DNA of 64,000 nt from JACCWM01 sp040393065 (lineage in GTDB: Bacteria > Myxococcota_A > Bradymonadia > Bradymonadales > Bradymonadaceae): NCBI GenBank assembly GCA_040393065.1, contig JBEBUW010000007.1, forward strand, positions 1 through 64,000, given 5' to 3'. Below are positions 6,810 through 16,064 of this stretch, piece by piece. A program made the translations under genes and the position numbers. Numbering within the stretch: the first letter of the stretch is position 1; each line of letters opens with the position of its first letter. Under the pieces are notes generated by a model, which saw only the letters and a list, made by a program, of their open reading frames with translations, had not been told where the DNA came from and ran no database searches.

Positions 6810-9470
6810 ATGAGCATAAAAGGTACGAGTGATCCGCATGCGCCGCTGCGTGATGATGTGCGGTTGTTGGGTGCGCTGCTTGGGGAGACGCTGAAGGAGC
6901 AGGTCGGCGAAGATCTGTTTGCGGTGGTGGAGCAGGTTCGGGTTTTGAGTAAGAGCGCGCATCAGAAGAATAATGAGGATTTTGAAGAGCTGAAGCGTGT
7001 GTTGGGGCGTTTGCCGGATGAGGAGGCGCTGCGGGTATCGCGTGCGTTTGCGCAGTTTTTGACGCTGGCGAATATTGCGGAGCAGCATCATCGGGTGCGG
7101 CGTCGGCGTGAGTATCAGCGGGCGCCGGACGCGAGTGCACAGCGTGGATCGTGCGAGGAGACGTTTGGGCGGCTGTTGCGCGAGGGAATTTCGGCGGATG
7201 CGTTGTACGAAGCGGTTAGCTCGCAGCAGGTGGAGCTGGTGTTAACGGCGCATCCAACGGAGGTGATGCGGCGTACGTTGCAGCAAAAGTACAATCGGAT
7301 CGGTGCGCTGTTGAGCGAGCAGGATCGGACGGATCTGACGCCGATGGAGCGCGAACTGTTGTTGGATGAGCTTCGCGGTGAGATTGCGGTGGTGTGGCAG
7401 ACGGATGAGCTGCATCGGACGCGGCCGACGCCGGTGGACGAGGCCAGGGCGGGGCTGGTCGTGCTGGAGGACGTGGTCTGGGATGCTGTGCCACGGTTTT
7501 TGCGCGACGTGGATCGTGCGTTGAAGCGTCATACGGGGCGGGCATTGCAGCGTGATGCGGCGCCAATTCGGTTTGGTTCGTGGATGGGCGGGGACCGCGA
7601 TGGGAATCCGAATGTGACGCCGGATGTGACGCGTGAAGTGGTGTTGTTGTCGCGCTGGATGGCTGCGGATTTGTTTCATCGCGAGATCGACAGCTTGCGG
7701 CGCGAATTGAGTATGGAAGTGTGCAGCGATGAGCTGCGTGCGGTGGTGGGCGATGTGCGCGAGCCGTATCGTGAGCTGTTGCGGGGCGTTCGTGCCACGT
7801 TGGCGGCGACGCGCGAGCATATTGAGATGCGGTTGAGCGGACATCAGCCGGATGAGCGGCCGATTTATGTGAGTAGCAGTGAGCTTCGTGAGCCGCTGGA
7901 GTTGATCGATCGCTCGCTCAGGGCGACCGGGATGGCGCGGGTGGCGGATGGTCAGTTGCTCGACATTGTGCGGCGGCTGGCGTGTTTCGGGCTCGGGTTT
8001 ATGCGGCTGGATCTCAGGCAGGAAGCGCCGCGGCATACGGCTGCGCTGGATGCGGTGACGCGTGCGCTGGGGCTGGGTTCGTATGCGGCCTGGTCGGAAG
8101 AGGAGCGGGTGGCGTTTCTGGTGCGTGAGCTGGAGAGTCGGCGTCCGTTGATTCCGCGCGATCTGGAGGTGAGCGCGGAGGTTGCCGATGTGCTCGAGAC
8201 GTTCAAGATGGCGGCGGAAATCGGGGAGGAATCGCTGGGGGCGTATGTGATTTCGATGGCGGCTCATGTGTCGGATGTGCTGGCGGTGGAGCTGCTCAAG
8301 AAAGATGCGGGCGTTACGGCAGAGCTTCGGGTGGTGCCGTTGTTTGAAACGGCGCAGGATCTGAAAAATGCCGGGGGCGTGTTGCGCAAGCTGTTGAGCA
8401 TCGACTGGTATCGCAAGAAGATCGGTGATCATCAGGAGGTGATGATCGGGTATTCGGACTCTTCGAAGGATGCCGGTCGGATTGCCGCGAGCTGGGAGCT
8501 TTATCGGGGGCAAGAAGAGATCGTGGCGGCGTGCAACGAAGTGGGCGTGAAGGTGACGCTGTTTCACGGACGCGGCGGTTCGGTGGGGCGCGGTGGTGGG
8601 CCGACGTACCTGGCGATTTTGTCGCAGCCGCCCGGTTCGGTGGATGGCACGCTTCGGGTCACGGAGCAGGGCGAGATGATTCAGGCCAAGTTCGGCATGC
8701 CTGGCATCGCGCTGCGGACGCTGGAGCTGTATACGACGGCGACGTTGCAGGCGACGTTGACGCCGCCGGCCAGTCCGGAGCCGCAGTGGCGTGAACTGAT
8801 GCAGGAGCTGGCGGATGCGTCGTGTGATGCGTATCGCGCGGTGGTTCGTGAAGATCCGCGTTTCGTGAAGTATTTTCGCATGGCCACGCCGGAAGTGGAG
8901 CTCGGGGATTTGAATATCGGAAGTCGTCCGGCGCGTCGCAAGGCTACGGGCGGGGTGGAGTCGTTGCGTGCGATTCCGTGGATTTTTGCCTGGACGCAGA
9001 CGCGGCATTTGCTGCCGTCGTGGCTGGGAGCGGGCGTTGCGCTGCGGGAAATGGCGGAACGTAGCCGTTTTGAAGAGCTGCAAGCGATGTACAAGGCGTG
9101 GCCGTTTTTTCAGTCGACGATCGATTTGATCGAGATGGTTTTGGCCAAGGCCGATATGCGGATTGCGGCTTTGTATGATGAAGTGCTGGTGTCGGATGAA
9201 TTGAAGCCGCTGGGTCAGGAGCTTCGCGCGCGCTATGAGCAGACGGTGGCGCTGGTTTTAGAGCTGGTGGCGCGCAAGGATTTGCTGGAGCGCAACCAGG
9301 TGTTGAAGCGCTCGATTGCGGTGCGCAATCCCTATGTCGATCCGATCAATATGTTGCAGGTGGAGCTTTTGCGGCGTGTGCGTGAGGAGGCGCCGGATCA
9401 TGAGCGTTTGCGTGATGCTTTGTTGATTACGATCAACGGCGTTGCGGCAGGCATGCGTAATACCGGTTGA
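6810..9470 (+). CDS. ppc: phosphoenolpyruvate carboxylase
   Basis: An 886-residue full-length bacterial PEPC, which converts PEP and bicarbonate to oxaloacetate plus phosphate and refills the TCA cycle. Signature segments are present: LTAHPTEV with the catalytic His at residue 148, the GSWMGGDRDGNPNVT segment, GYSDSSKDAGR, and FHGRGGSVGRGGGP with the Arg near 588. The C-terminus (NGVAAGMRNTG) matches the conserved NTG end. AGGACG precedes the ATG with a suitable spacer. It appears monocistronic and ends at a strong bidirectional terminator. Confidence 0.98.
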   Translation: MSIKGTSDPHAPLRDDVRLLGALLGETLKEQVGEDLFAVVEQVRVLSKSAHQKNNEDFEELKRVLGRLPDEEALRVSRAFAQFLTLANIAEQHHRVRRRREYQRAPDASAQRGSCEETFGRLLREGISADALYEAVSSQQVELVLTAHPTEVMRRTLQQKYNRIGALLSEQDRTDLTPMERELLLDELRGEIAVVWQTDELHRTRPTPVDEARAGLVVLEDVVWDAVPRFLRDVDRALKRHTGRALQRDAAPIRFGSWMGGDRDGNPNVTPDVTREVVLLSRWMAADLFHREIDSLRRELSMEVCSDELRAVVGDVREPYRELLRGVRATLAATREHIEMRLSGHQPDERPIYVSSSELREPLELIDRSLRATGMARVADGQLLDIVRRLACFGLGFMRLDLRQEAPRHTAALDAVTRALGLGSYAAWSEEERVAFLVRELESRRPLIPRDLEVSAEVADVLETFKMAAEIGEESLGAYVISMAAHVSDVLAVELLKKDAGVTAELRVVPLFETAQDLKNAGGVLRKLLSIDWYRKKIGDHQEVMIGYSDSSKDAGRIAASWELYRGQEEIVAACNEVGVKVTLFHGRGGSVGRGGGPTYLAILSQPPGSVDGTLRVTEQGEMIQAKFGMPGIALRTLELYTTATLQATLTPPASPEPQWRELMQELADASCDAYRAVVREDPRFVKYFRMATPEVELGDLNIGSRPARRKATGGVESLRAIPWIFAWTQTRHLLPSWLGAGVALREMAERSRFEELQAMYKAWPFFQSTIDLIEMVLAKADMRIAALYDEVLVSDELKPLGQELRARYEQTVALVLELVARKDLLERNQVLKRSIAVRNPYVDPINMLQVELLRRVREEAPDHERLRDALLITINGVAAGMRNTG

Positions 9471-9500
9471 TACTGGTTTTCCGGTTGGATGCAGGGCATG

Positions 9501-9536
9501 AAAAAACGGCCGGTGCAGATGCGCCGGCCGTTTTTT
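9501..9536. terminator. bidirectional terminator between ppc and the small membrane protein gene
   Basis: Perfect 13-base stem AAAAAACGGCCGG / CCGGCCGTTTTTT around a 10-base loop. The A and T tracts serve ppc on + and the convergent gene on -. Confidence 0.92.
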
Positions 9537-9555
9537 GTGTCGCGTGTTCAGAGGA

Positions 9556-10002
9556 TTACATGCCCGGGAACAGAGGGCGGCCCCAGGGGATGCCGGCCAG
9601 AATCAGAACCAGCGAGATGGTGAAGAAGATGGCGGATTTTTTGAATTTTGCCTGCGAATCGGGTGCGCGTTTGGCAAGTGCGGAGCCGACGTGGGCGACG
9701 ATGATGGCGGTTAGCATTAAAAAAGGATGCTCCGCGATAAAGAAGCGAATGTCACTGTTTTTCATGGACTCACCCATGTTGGACATGGCGGCTTTCATGA
9801 AGGGGCTGATGCCAAAGAGTACCAGGCCGAGCAGGAGCTGGAGATCGAGGCTTGCGACGTAGACGACGCCTCCGATGCGGTTTGCTTTGGTGTACTCGGA
9901 TTTTTTGAGCAGTCCCAGCACGGAGGTAAGGATCGCGTACAGGGCGGCCGCGAGGATGATCCAGCGAAGAAAGTTGTGCAGATGAAGCAGGCCAGTAGAC
10001 AT
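9556..10002 (-). CDS. small integral membrane protein, four predicted helices
   Basis: 148 residues with four hydrophobic segments: around HLHNFLRWIILAAALYAI (residues 6-24), a second near 46-66 (VVYVASLDLQLLLGLVLF), a third near 92-108 and a fourth near 122-140. It begins MSTGLLHLHNFLRW and ends AGIPWGRPLFPGM. This layout resembles a conserved uncharacterised membrane family also found in Bacteroidetes, sometimes labelled cytochrome-b-like. Histidines near membrane ends could bind a cofactor, but that is speculative. It is convergent with ppc. Confidence 0.78.
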   Translation of the reverse strand: MSTGLLHLHNFLRWIILAAALYAILTSVLGLLKKSEYTKANRIGGVVYVASLDLQLLLGLVLFGISPFMKAAMSNMGESMKNSDIRFFIAEHPFLMLTAIIVAHVGSALAKRAPDSQAKFKKSAIFFTISLVLILAGIPWGRPLFPGM

Positions 10003-10250
10003 GATAAATCCTTTATAAAATCAAATTGGTAAATGGCTTCAGTGCTCTGGCTAGAGATGTTTGCCGTGCAGTGACGCTTGCAGGAGATGTTTAGCGGATA
10101 ACTTGAAAATGTGCCTTAAGAAAATTTCAAAATGCGGTGTGCGATGGCTTCTCGGGGGCAGGCCGGAAGTTCTGTGCGGATTTTGGGAGGGTGATTAGCT
10201 TTTCAGTGTGACCAAACTGCTCGGGAGCTGCGTTCTTTGCCGGAGTAGTC

Positions 10251-12338
10251 ATGACGTTGGATCGCCTTATGCCGATGGGTTTGACGATACAAGGAAGGGT
10301 GGCAAAGGAAATACAGACGGTGAACTGGTCGGACACGGAGCTGGGCGCGGAGGATTCCTGGCCGGGTGCGCTGATCAATGCGCTGAATATCTGTTTGAGC
10401 GCGCCGTATCCGAGTTTGGTTTTCTGGGGCCGGGGGCATCGCGTGTTCTATAACGACGCGTTTGATAGCCAGATGGGTGAGCTCAATGCGGGTCATGTGC
10501 TGGGGCAGATGGCCGAGACGGCGATTCCCAAGCTGTGGGAATGGATGAGCACGCGGGTGCGCGAGGTGTTTCAGAGCGGCGAGCCGTTTGAGGGCGAGGA
10601 TTTGCTGCTGGCCGATGAGTTTCCGGCGATCTGGGCGGTGACTCCTTTGCTGGGGGAAGGCGGCAGGGTGGGCGGCGTGCTGTGCACGTGGACTGTCGAT
10701 GTGGGCAAGATGTTGGATCTGCGCGAGCAGTGGATGGCGTGCGAAGCGGATTTGCGCGATCGCTTGCTGCGAAGTCAGGCTTTGTTGCTCAGTGAGGAGC
10801 GATTTCGGGCGGTGACGGAGAACTCCGTCGATACGATTGCGATTACGGATGCACGGGGCCGTTTTAAGTATGTTTCGTTTTCGGCGCGTGAGGTGCTGGG
10901 CTACGAGGAGGAGGAGCTTCTGGGGCGTCCGCTCTTTGATTTTGTGCCGGCTTCGGAAGTGCATCATCTGCGCAATGAATTTACGCAGCTTGTGCATCAA
11001 CCGGGAAGCGTGGCGACCCTGTCGTTTTCGTTTGAGCATAAAAATACCGGGGCGTGTTATCTGGCGATCCGGGCCAAAAGTCTGCTGGAAGACGTGGCGA
11101 TTGAAGGGGTTTTGCTCAACATCCGGGATGTGACCGAGAGCAAGGGCATTGAAACGCAACTTCGCAAGGCCAAGGAACATGCCGAGGAAATCATGCGGCT
11201 GAAATCCAGCCTGCTGGCGAATATGAGTCACGAGATTCGTACGCCGCTGACCAGTATTCTGGGTATCGCGAGTCTGGTGGCGGAGAAAGTCCCGGAGGAA
11301 TTTCGTGATTCTTTGCACATGATCGAGCGCGGCGGCGCCCGGCTGGCCGAAACCCTGAATTCCGTGTTGTTGCTGGCACAGTTTGAAAGCCACGCGGTGG
11401 CGATGGAGCTTGAAAGCGTAGATCTGGTCGAGGAAACCGAAGAGGTGGTGAGCGCGCTGCGTCCGCTGGCCAATGAGCGGAATTTGTATCTATCGACACT
11501 TGCCGGGGAATCGAAGGTGTATGGTTGTGTCGATCGGACGTTTTTTGCGCGGATTTTGAACAATCTGATCGGAAATGCCCTGAAATTTACCAAAGAGGGC
11601 GGCGTGACGGTGGAACTGCAGCCGGAAGATTCCTGGATTAAAATCAGTGTGTGCGACACCGGTATCGGGATCAAGCCGGAGTTTTTGCCGAAGATTTTTG
11701 ACGAGTTTAGTCAGGAAAATTCTAGCCTCAGCGGCGCCAGTCAGGGCAGCGGTCTGGGTCTTGCCATCACGCGTCGACTGGTTGAAGCGCTGGGCGGGAC
11801 GATCGAGGTGCGCAGTCGTCCGGGCGAGGGCTCGGTGTTTACCGTACGCGTCAAACGCTGTGATGAGCAGGATGTGCCGGAGCAGGAAAGCGAGAATCGT
11901 GAGCTGGCAGCAAAGAATGAAGCCTTGTTGCGGCAGAGAACCGCGGCGATCGATCCGTCGCTTCAAGTGCTGGTGGTAGAGGATAACGAGGCGATTCGTA
12001 CGCTGGTGCATCAGCAGTTGGATGCGATCTGTCAGGTAACGGTGTGCATGGACGCGGAATCGGCGCTGCGCCAGGCGCGCGCGCAGGTGTTTGATATTGT
12101 GCTCATGGATATCGGGCTGCCGGGAATGAGCGGGCTGGATGCGGTCGGGCTGTTGCGCCAGATTCCGGAATACGAAACGCGGGCGATCGTTGCGCTGACC
12201 GGGCATGCGATGCCGGGCGATCGAGAGCAGATATTGGATGCAGGATTTTCGCACTATCTGGAAAAGCCGTTTTCATTCCGCGATCTGATCGAGGTGATTC
12301 TGGTTGCCACGGCCGGGACTGATGAAACCACGAATTAG
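10251..12338 (+). CDS. PAS-domain hybrid histidine kinase with C-terminal receiver
   Basis: A 695-residue soluble sensor kinase with no membrane segment. The N-terminal domain (about 25-150) has the SWPGALINALN ... LVFWGRGHRVFYNDAF pattern of PAS-like input domains. A second PAS domain spans about 185-300. A helical linker leads to the H-box MSHEIRTPLTS with phospho-acceptor His327. The ATPase domain has NLIGNALKFT, DTGIGI and GSGLGLAI. The receiver domain (about 570-690) has LVVEDNEA, Asp620 in LMDIGLPGMSG, and the conserved Lys in KPF. Phosphate would pass from His327 to Asp620, with output through an unlinked partner. GGAG at 10242-10245 supports the start. No response-regulator gene is adjacent. 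Confidence 0.95.
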   Translation: MTLDRLMPMGLTIQGRVAKEIQTVNWSDTELGAEDSWPGALINALNICLSAPYPSLVFWGRGHRVFYNDAFDSQMGELNAGHVLGQMAETAIPKLWEWMSTRVREVFQSGEPFEGEDLLLADEFPAIWAVTPLLGEGGRVGGVLCTWTVDVGKMLDLREQWMACEADLRDRLLRSQALLLSEERFRAVTENSVDTIAITDARGRFKYVSFSAREVLGYEEEELLGRPLFDFVPASEVHHLRNEFTQLVHQPGSVATLSFSFEHKNTGACYLAIRAKSLLEDVAIEGVLLNIRDVTESKGIETQLRKAKEHAEEIMRLKSSLLANMSHEIRTPLTSILGIASLVAEKVPEEFRDSLHMIERGGARLAETLNSVLLLAQFESHAVAMELESVDLVEETEEVVSALRPLANERNLYLSTLAGESKVYGCVDRTFFARILNNLIGNALKFTKEGGVTVELQPEDSWIKISVCDTGIGIKPEFLPKIFDEFSQENSSLSGASQGSGLGLAITRRLVEALGGTIEVRSRPGEGSVFTVRVKRCDEQDVPEQESENRELAAKNEALLRQRTAAIDPSLQVLVVEDNEAIRTLVHQQLDAICQVTVCMDAESALRQARAQVFDIVLMDIGLPGMSGLDAVGLLRQIPEYETRAIVALTGHAMPGDREQILDAGFSHYLEKPFSFRDLIEVILVATAGTDETTN

Positions 12339-12401
12339 AGGTTTCCTGGGGGAAGCGTTCGTTTTCGGCGTTTTTGTGCAAAAAACATATTTTTGCGTGA
12401 T

Positions 12402-12462
12402 GATGCCCGGTCACCCGCTGTTTTTGCGTAAATGCGCACAACAGGGATTTTGACCGGGCATC
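12402..12462. repeat. 12-bp perfect inverted repeat
   Basis: GATGCCCGGTCA at 12402-12413 is the exact reverse complement of TGACCGGGCATC at 12451-12462, separated by 37 bases. The right arm is the core of a 42-bp repeat unit, so the left arm is an inverted copy. The loop contains TTTTTGCG, which recurs in this gap. Confidence 0.8.
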
Positions 12463-12800
12463 GAGGGAAATGGCTTAACGCGTGAAATGTTTTGATGGTT
12501 TTTTAGGAAAAATGAGCCGTTCAACGAAGTTTTTTGATGGTTTGTCTAAAAAAATGGGTCCATGTGTGGGGTTATCGGATGAGTCGTCGAAAAAAATGTG
12601 CCAGCGCGTGAAGTTTATGGATGGCTTGTCAAGAAAAATGGGTCATTGGGTGAGGTTTTTTGATGCGGCATCAAGGGAATTCACTGGTTAAGCGAAACGA
12701 GTCGACCGGGCATCGACTTGCACGGGCCGTTGGGTGAAACGAGTCGATGAGGCATCGACTTGCGTCGGTGCGCAAAAGAGAATTTTTGATGGGGTGATGG
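12440..12800. repeat. 42-bp repeat array B, nine in-phase diverged units
   Basis: This is most of the gene-free interval 12339-12941, between the 3' ends of the histidine kinase and slt genes. A GAC or GAT recurs every 42 bases at 12452, 12494, 12536, 12578, 12620, 12662, 12704, 12746 and 12788. The units fall into two looks that share phase: GATGGYTTGTC types (12494-12620) and GACCGGGCATCGACTTGC types (12452 and 12704). The unit at 12746 contains the palindrome AGTCGATGAGGCATCGACT. GGTTAAGCG plus ACCGGGCATCGACTTGC matches array A at identical spacing. One frame reads 14-residue repeats (FFDGLSKKMG-like) but is stopped by TAA, so I regard it as non-coding. Confidence 0.85.
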
Positions 12801-12884
12801 GGCATCGCCGCGGATATTTGTGCAAAAACGAGTTTCCGGCGGATTGCGGGAGCGCGGCGGCGAAAAAACGTGTTTTTGCATGAA

Positions 12885-12931
12885 AACACAGACCCGGCTC
12901 CGGTGTCTGGGATGACGGCCGGGTCTGTGTT
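12885..12931 (-). terminator. Rho-independent terminator of slt
   Basis: Perfect 14-base stem AACACAGACCCGGC / GCCGGGTCTGTGTT. Read on the minus strand it is followed by TTTT, directly downstream of the slt stop. Confidence 0.85.
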
Positions 12932-12941
12932 GTGGGGTGTT

Positions 12942-15161
12942 TTAGAGGCGTGCGGGGTTGGCGGGGCGGGTATCGAGTTCGGTCTGGCCGAGGAGCCACT
13001 GGTAGGCGGCATAGCTGCCGATGACGCGTTTGGTGTAGTCGCGGGTTTCGAGATAGGGGATGTCTTCGACCCAGAGGGCGATGTCGTCGTTGGGTTGGTT
13101 GCGCAGCCAGCCGCTGATGCGTCCGCCGCCGGCGTTGTAGGCGGCGGCCATGAGGACGGGGTGGGAGTCGAAGCGTCTGGCGAGTGAATAGATGTGGTCG
13201 ACGCCGACGCGGATGTTGACGTCGGCGGTTTTCAGGCGCTCGGGTGTGGCGCGGCCTTCGATGTCTTTGTCGTGGTCGAGGGCGGTCTTGGGCATGAGCT
13301 GCATGAGGCCCAGGGCGCCGGCCCAGGAGGTAACGTCTTCGATGAAGCTGGATTCTTCGCGCATGATGGAGGTGGAGAAGGCGCGGTGGACGGTGGGGCC
13401 GTCCCATTGCGCGGCTTCGGCGGTGTGTGCGGCCTGGATTTTGGCGGCGAAGGGGTTGGGCCAGGCGAGTTGCCAACGCACGAGGATGCCGTCGTCGGGC
13501 TGAGCCCAGGGGCTGCCGGGGATCTGGCGGCGGACGATGTTGTGGCTGAGCGGGTAGCGTTCGGCGGCGTGGCAGAGGTAGGCCAGGCGCCATTTGTTGG
13601 TTTCGTCGTCGGCTTTTGTGTTGGTCTGGGTGGCGCGGAGGCGGACGGATTCGAAGTCGCAGGCGGCGTGGTACTGGCCGAGGCTCGCGAGTTTGTAGGC
13701 GCCGGTTGCTTTCCAGTTGGCGTCGTTGAACCAGGTGACCTGGTTGGCGCGTGCGCCGGGTTTGAGCGGAGTGGGTTGGATGTTGTTCTCGCGCAGGCGC
13801 AGGCTGGAGATGTAGCCGTAGAAGCTGAACGGGTATTGGGTCCAGGTTTTTTGCCAGAAATCGTAGGCCTGTTGTTTGTTGTCGAGGCGAAAATTGGCGA
13901 GCGCGAGGAAGTAGGAGAGGCGTCCCTGGCTGAAATATTGGTCGTCGCGCGCGGGGAGTTCGAGTTTGCTGACGGCGTCGATGAATTCCTTGTATTTCTT
14001 GGTGCGGAGCAGGGATTCGTAGACTTCCCAGGCCATTTCGTGGGTCATGTCGCCGTCGGGATATTCGCGCAGGGCGCGGGTGAGGAGTTCGCGTTCTTTC
14101 TGGGTGTTGCCGCGTTTGCGTTCGACGCGTGCCAGGTAAAAGAGGGCGTCATCGGCGTGGCTGAGTTTGGGGTACTCGGCGAGGATGGCCTCGAACATTT
14201 TCTGGCTCTGATCGAGCTGGTTTTTGTCGTGATGGTAGCGGCCGAGTGCGTACATGCTGCGGACGCGGTCGCCTTCGTGTGCTGGTTCGGTGCAGGTGTC
14301 GATGACCTGCTGGTAGTTTTTGTTGGAGTTTTCGATGCGGCGCAGGCGCATGAGTGTGCGGGCACTCAGGAAATGAAGAGTGCAGCGGTCGGCTCTGGAG
14401 AGTTTCGAGGCATTGAGGGCTTCGATTTGTTGGTTCGCGTCGCGAAATCGGACGCGGGAGAAGAAGCCTTCGGCGCGGCGCAGGCGTGCAAGGTCGGAAG
14501 GTTTTTTGGCAAGTTTTTGGACGGCTTTGGCGAGGAAGTCGTCGACACAGTAGGCGAAGGCGTGGTCGGCGAGTGTATTGAGGCTTTTGGAGTTTTCGGG
14601 GGTCGTTTTGGCGGTTGAGAGCAGGGGGACGAACCAGTCGCAGACTTCCTGGTTCTGGGAGGATTTGAGGGCGTTTTCGATGGTTTTGGGATTTGGGAGC
14701 GCGTTTTCTTGTTTGTCGATGCTTTGTTGGGCGACTTCGATTTTGGCGAGTAGAAATTCGGAGCCTTCGTAGCCTTTTTCAAGGGCTTTGCTGTCGATGA
14801 TTTTTTGGAGGACGTCGGGTTGGGGGCTGCCTTTCAGGGCGTTGGCTGCGGCGTGGACGTGCAGGATGTCGGAAAGGTCGGAGGGGAGGGCGGCGGCCTT
14901 GAGGAATTGGGCGGCGGCCTGATCGAAGTTGCCGGATTTTTCGAGGGCGAAGGCGGCCCGGGCGGCAGTGCAGACGGGTTCGGTGCAGGGGCCGGGGGCG
15001 ATGGCGGGGAGCTGAAGGGAGGTCTGGATTGCGGGTGAGGTGGAGGGGGAGGCGGCCTTTTCTTTTGCTGTGGCCCGGGGCGCTGCGCCGACGAGGAGGC
15101 TGAAGGTTGTGCCGGTGAGAAGGAGAATCGCCAGGGATTTTGCGCGGTGGGGTGACTTCAT
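12942..15161 (-). CDS. slt: soluble lytic murein transglycosylase
   Basis: A 739-residue exported enzyme that cleaves the MurNAc-GlcNAc bond of peptidoglycan and leaves 1,6-anhydro ends. The N-terminus MKSPHRAKSLAILLL is a signal peptide ending near GAAPRATA. The middle (about 60-560) is an alpha-superhelix with TPR-like pairs, as in Slt70. The catalytic GH23 domain lies at about 590-720, with SIMREESSF (catalytic Glu near 603), GALGLMQLMPKTA and AAAYNAGGGRISGW. The domain order and length match Slt. It is 78 bp downstream of the outer-membrane-like gene on the same strand, so the two may be co-transcribed. Confidence 0.95.
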   Translation of the reverse strand: MKSPHRAKSLAILLLTGTTFSLLVGAAPRATAKEKAASPSTSPAIQTSLQLPAIAPGPCTEPVCTAARAAFALEKSGNFDQAAAQFLKAAALPSDLSDILHVHAAANALKGSPQPDVLQKIIDSKALEKGYEGSEFLLAKIEVAQQSIDKQENALPNPKTIENALKSSQNQEVCDWFVPLLSTAKTTPENSKSLNTLADHAFAYCVDDFLAKAVQKLAKKPSDLARLRRAEGFFSRVRFRDANQQIEALNASKLSRADRCTLHFLSARTLMRLRRIENSNKNYQQVIDTCTEPAHEGDRVRSMYALGRYHHDKNQLDQSQKMFEAILAEYPKLSHADDALFYLARVERKRGNTQKERELLTRALREYPDGDMTHEMAWEVYESLLRTKKYKEFIDAVSKLELPARDDQYFSQGRLSYFLALANFRLDNKQQAYDFWQKTWTQYPFSFYGYISSLRLRENNIQPTPLKPGARANQVTWFNDANWKATGAYKLASLGQYHAACDFESVRLRATQTNTKADDETNKWRLAYLCHAAERYPLSHNIVRRQIPGSPWAQPDDGILVRWQLAWPNPFAAKIQAAHTAEAAQWDGPTVHRAFSTSIMREESSFIEDVTSWAGALGLMQLMPKTALDHDKDIEGRATPERLKTADVNIRVGVDHIYSLARRFDSHPVLMAAAYNAGGGRISGWLRNQPNDDIALWVEDIPYLETRDYTKRVIGSYAAYQWLLGQTELDTRPANPARL

Positions 15162-15239
15162 GTCGTGTCCGATAGCTTGGAGAGGGCAGGTTTTGGGGCG
15201 GTGTTCTGGTGGATTTTACAGAAGGGGAACCTTGTGGGA

Positions 15240-15950
15240 CTAGAAAAGTAGTCCGTTGACGCGCCAGCCGAGGCCGATGAAGAGGTTGTGGCCGGCCAGG
15301 GAGAGGGTTTCGTTGTCGGGAAGGTCGAGGCGGCCGGTCTGGTAGCGGTAGTTGAAGTTGAGCCAGGGGGCGTGGCCGTGGTTGGGGCTCCAGAGGGGGA
15401 TGTCGAAGCCTGTGCCCAGGCTCCAGGCGATGCCGAAATCGGAGTGGGAGGTGGTGGACTGGTCGGTGGCGCGTGCAACGTCGACCAGCGCGTATCGGGC
15501 AGTGACGCCGAGTTCGAGGTGAAAGGCGGCCAGGGCGTGGCCGAGGAGGCTGTTGGAGAGCAGGGCCAGGTAAAAGGGGTGCAGGCCGAAGGTGAGGCCG
15601 ATGCCGTGTAGGGCGATGTCGGTGTTGTCGCCGGCGATGTCGTCGTAGTGGTAAGCCAGGCGGGTATCGCCGAGGTACATCGGGAAGCTGTGGCGGATGC
15701 CGGCGTCGAGGCTCCAGTTCTGGTCGAGTTCGTCCTGGTTGAGAAAGCTGAGTCCGGTGCGGAGGCTGTATTCAACGAAGGCGCCGTTGAATCGTTGCTG
15801 GCCAGAGGAGGGAGCGGGGCTCTGGAAGAGCGTCGGGATGGGAGATTCGGGAGTTTGAGAGGGTTCTTGTGCGAAGGCAGCGGGCAGGATGGAGAAAAGT
15901 GAAAAGGCGAGCGCTGTAATTTGCAGGGAAACAAATCTGGATGTATGCAT
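15240..15950 (-). CDS. exported protein, probable outer-membrane beta-barrel
   Basis: 236 residues. A signal peptide (hydrophobic ITALAFSLFSILPAAFA) is followed by a Pro/Ser-rich spacer and then alternating amphipathic strands such as FVEYSLRTGLSFL, TRLAYHYDD and WLNFNYRYQTG. The chain ends in a terminal Phe (WRVNGLLF), as outer-membrane barrels usually do. No enzyme motif is visible and the family is not recognised. It lies upstream of slt on the same strand, so a shared envelope role is possible. Confidence 0.7.
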   Translation of the reverse strand: MHTSRFVSLQITALAFSLFSILPAAFAQEPSQTPESPIPTLFQSPAPSSGQQRFNGAFVEYSLRTGLSFLNQDELDQNWSLDAGIRHSFPMYLGDTRLAYHYDDIAGDNTDIALHGIGLTFGLHPFYLALLSNSLLGHALAAFHLELGVTARYALVDVARATDQSTTSHSDFGIAWSLGTGFDIPLWSPNHGHAPWLNFNYRYQTGRLDLPDNETLSLAGHNLFIGLGWRVNGLLF

Positions 15951-16064
15951 GAGCAGGGAACTTCAATTTTGGGTTGTACAGAATTGAAAGAATCTTTTAG
16001 GATGCGGCACGCTAAAGGGCGTAATTGACCTTGCGAAGTTTTGCATATGAGTACGAGGGAGTAA

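Noticed and set aside
10003..10250. Possible regulatory RNA between the small membrane protein and histidine kinase genes
   Set aside because: No stable hairpin or recognisable riboswitch pattern was found by eye; only a divergent promoter region can be supported.
12482..12691. 69-codon frame encoding repeats like FFDGLSKKMG
   Set aside because: Its repeat phase continues past the stop codon and the same units in array A contain in-frame stops, so the pattern reflects DNA repeats rather than a protein.
13194..14618. 474-residue plus-strand open frame opposite slt
   Set aside because: Low-complexity Gly/Val/Phe antisense shadow; slt has catalytic motifs on the other strand.
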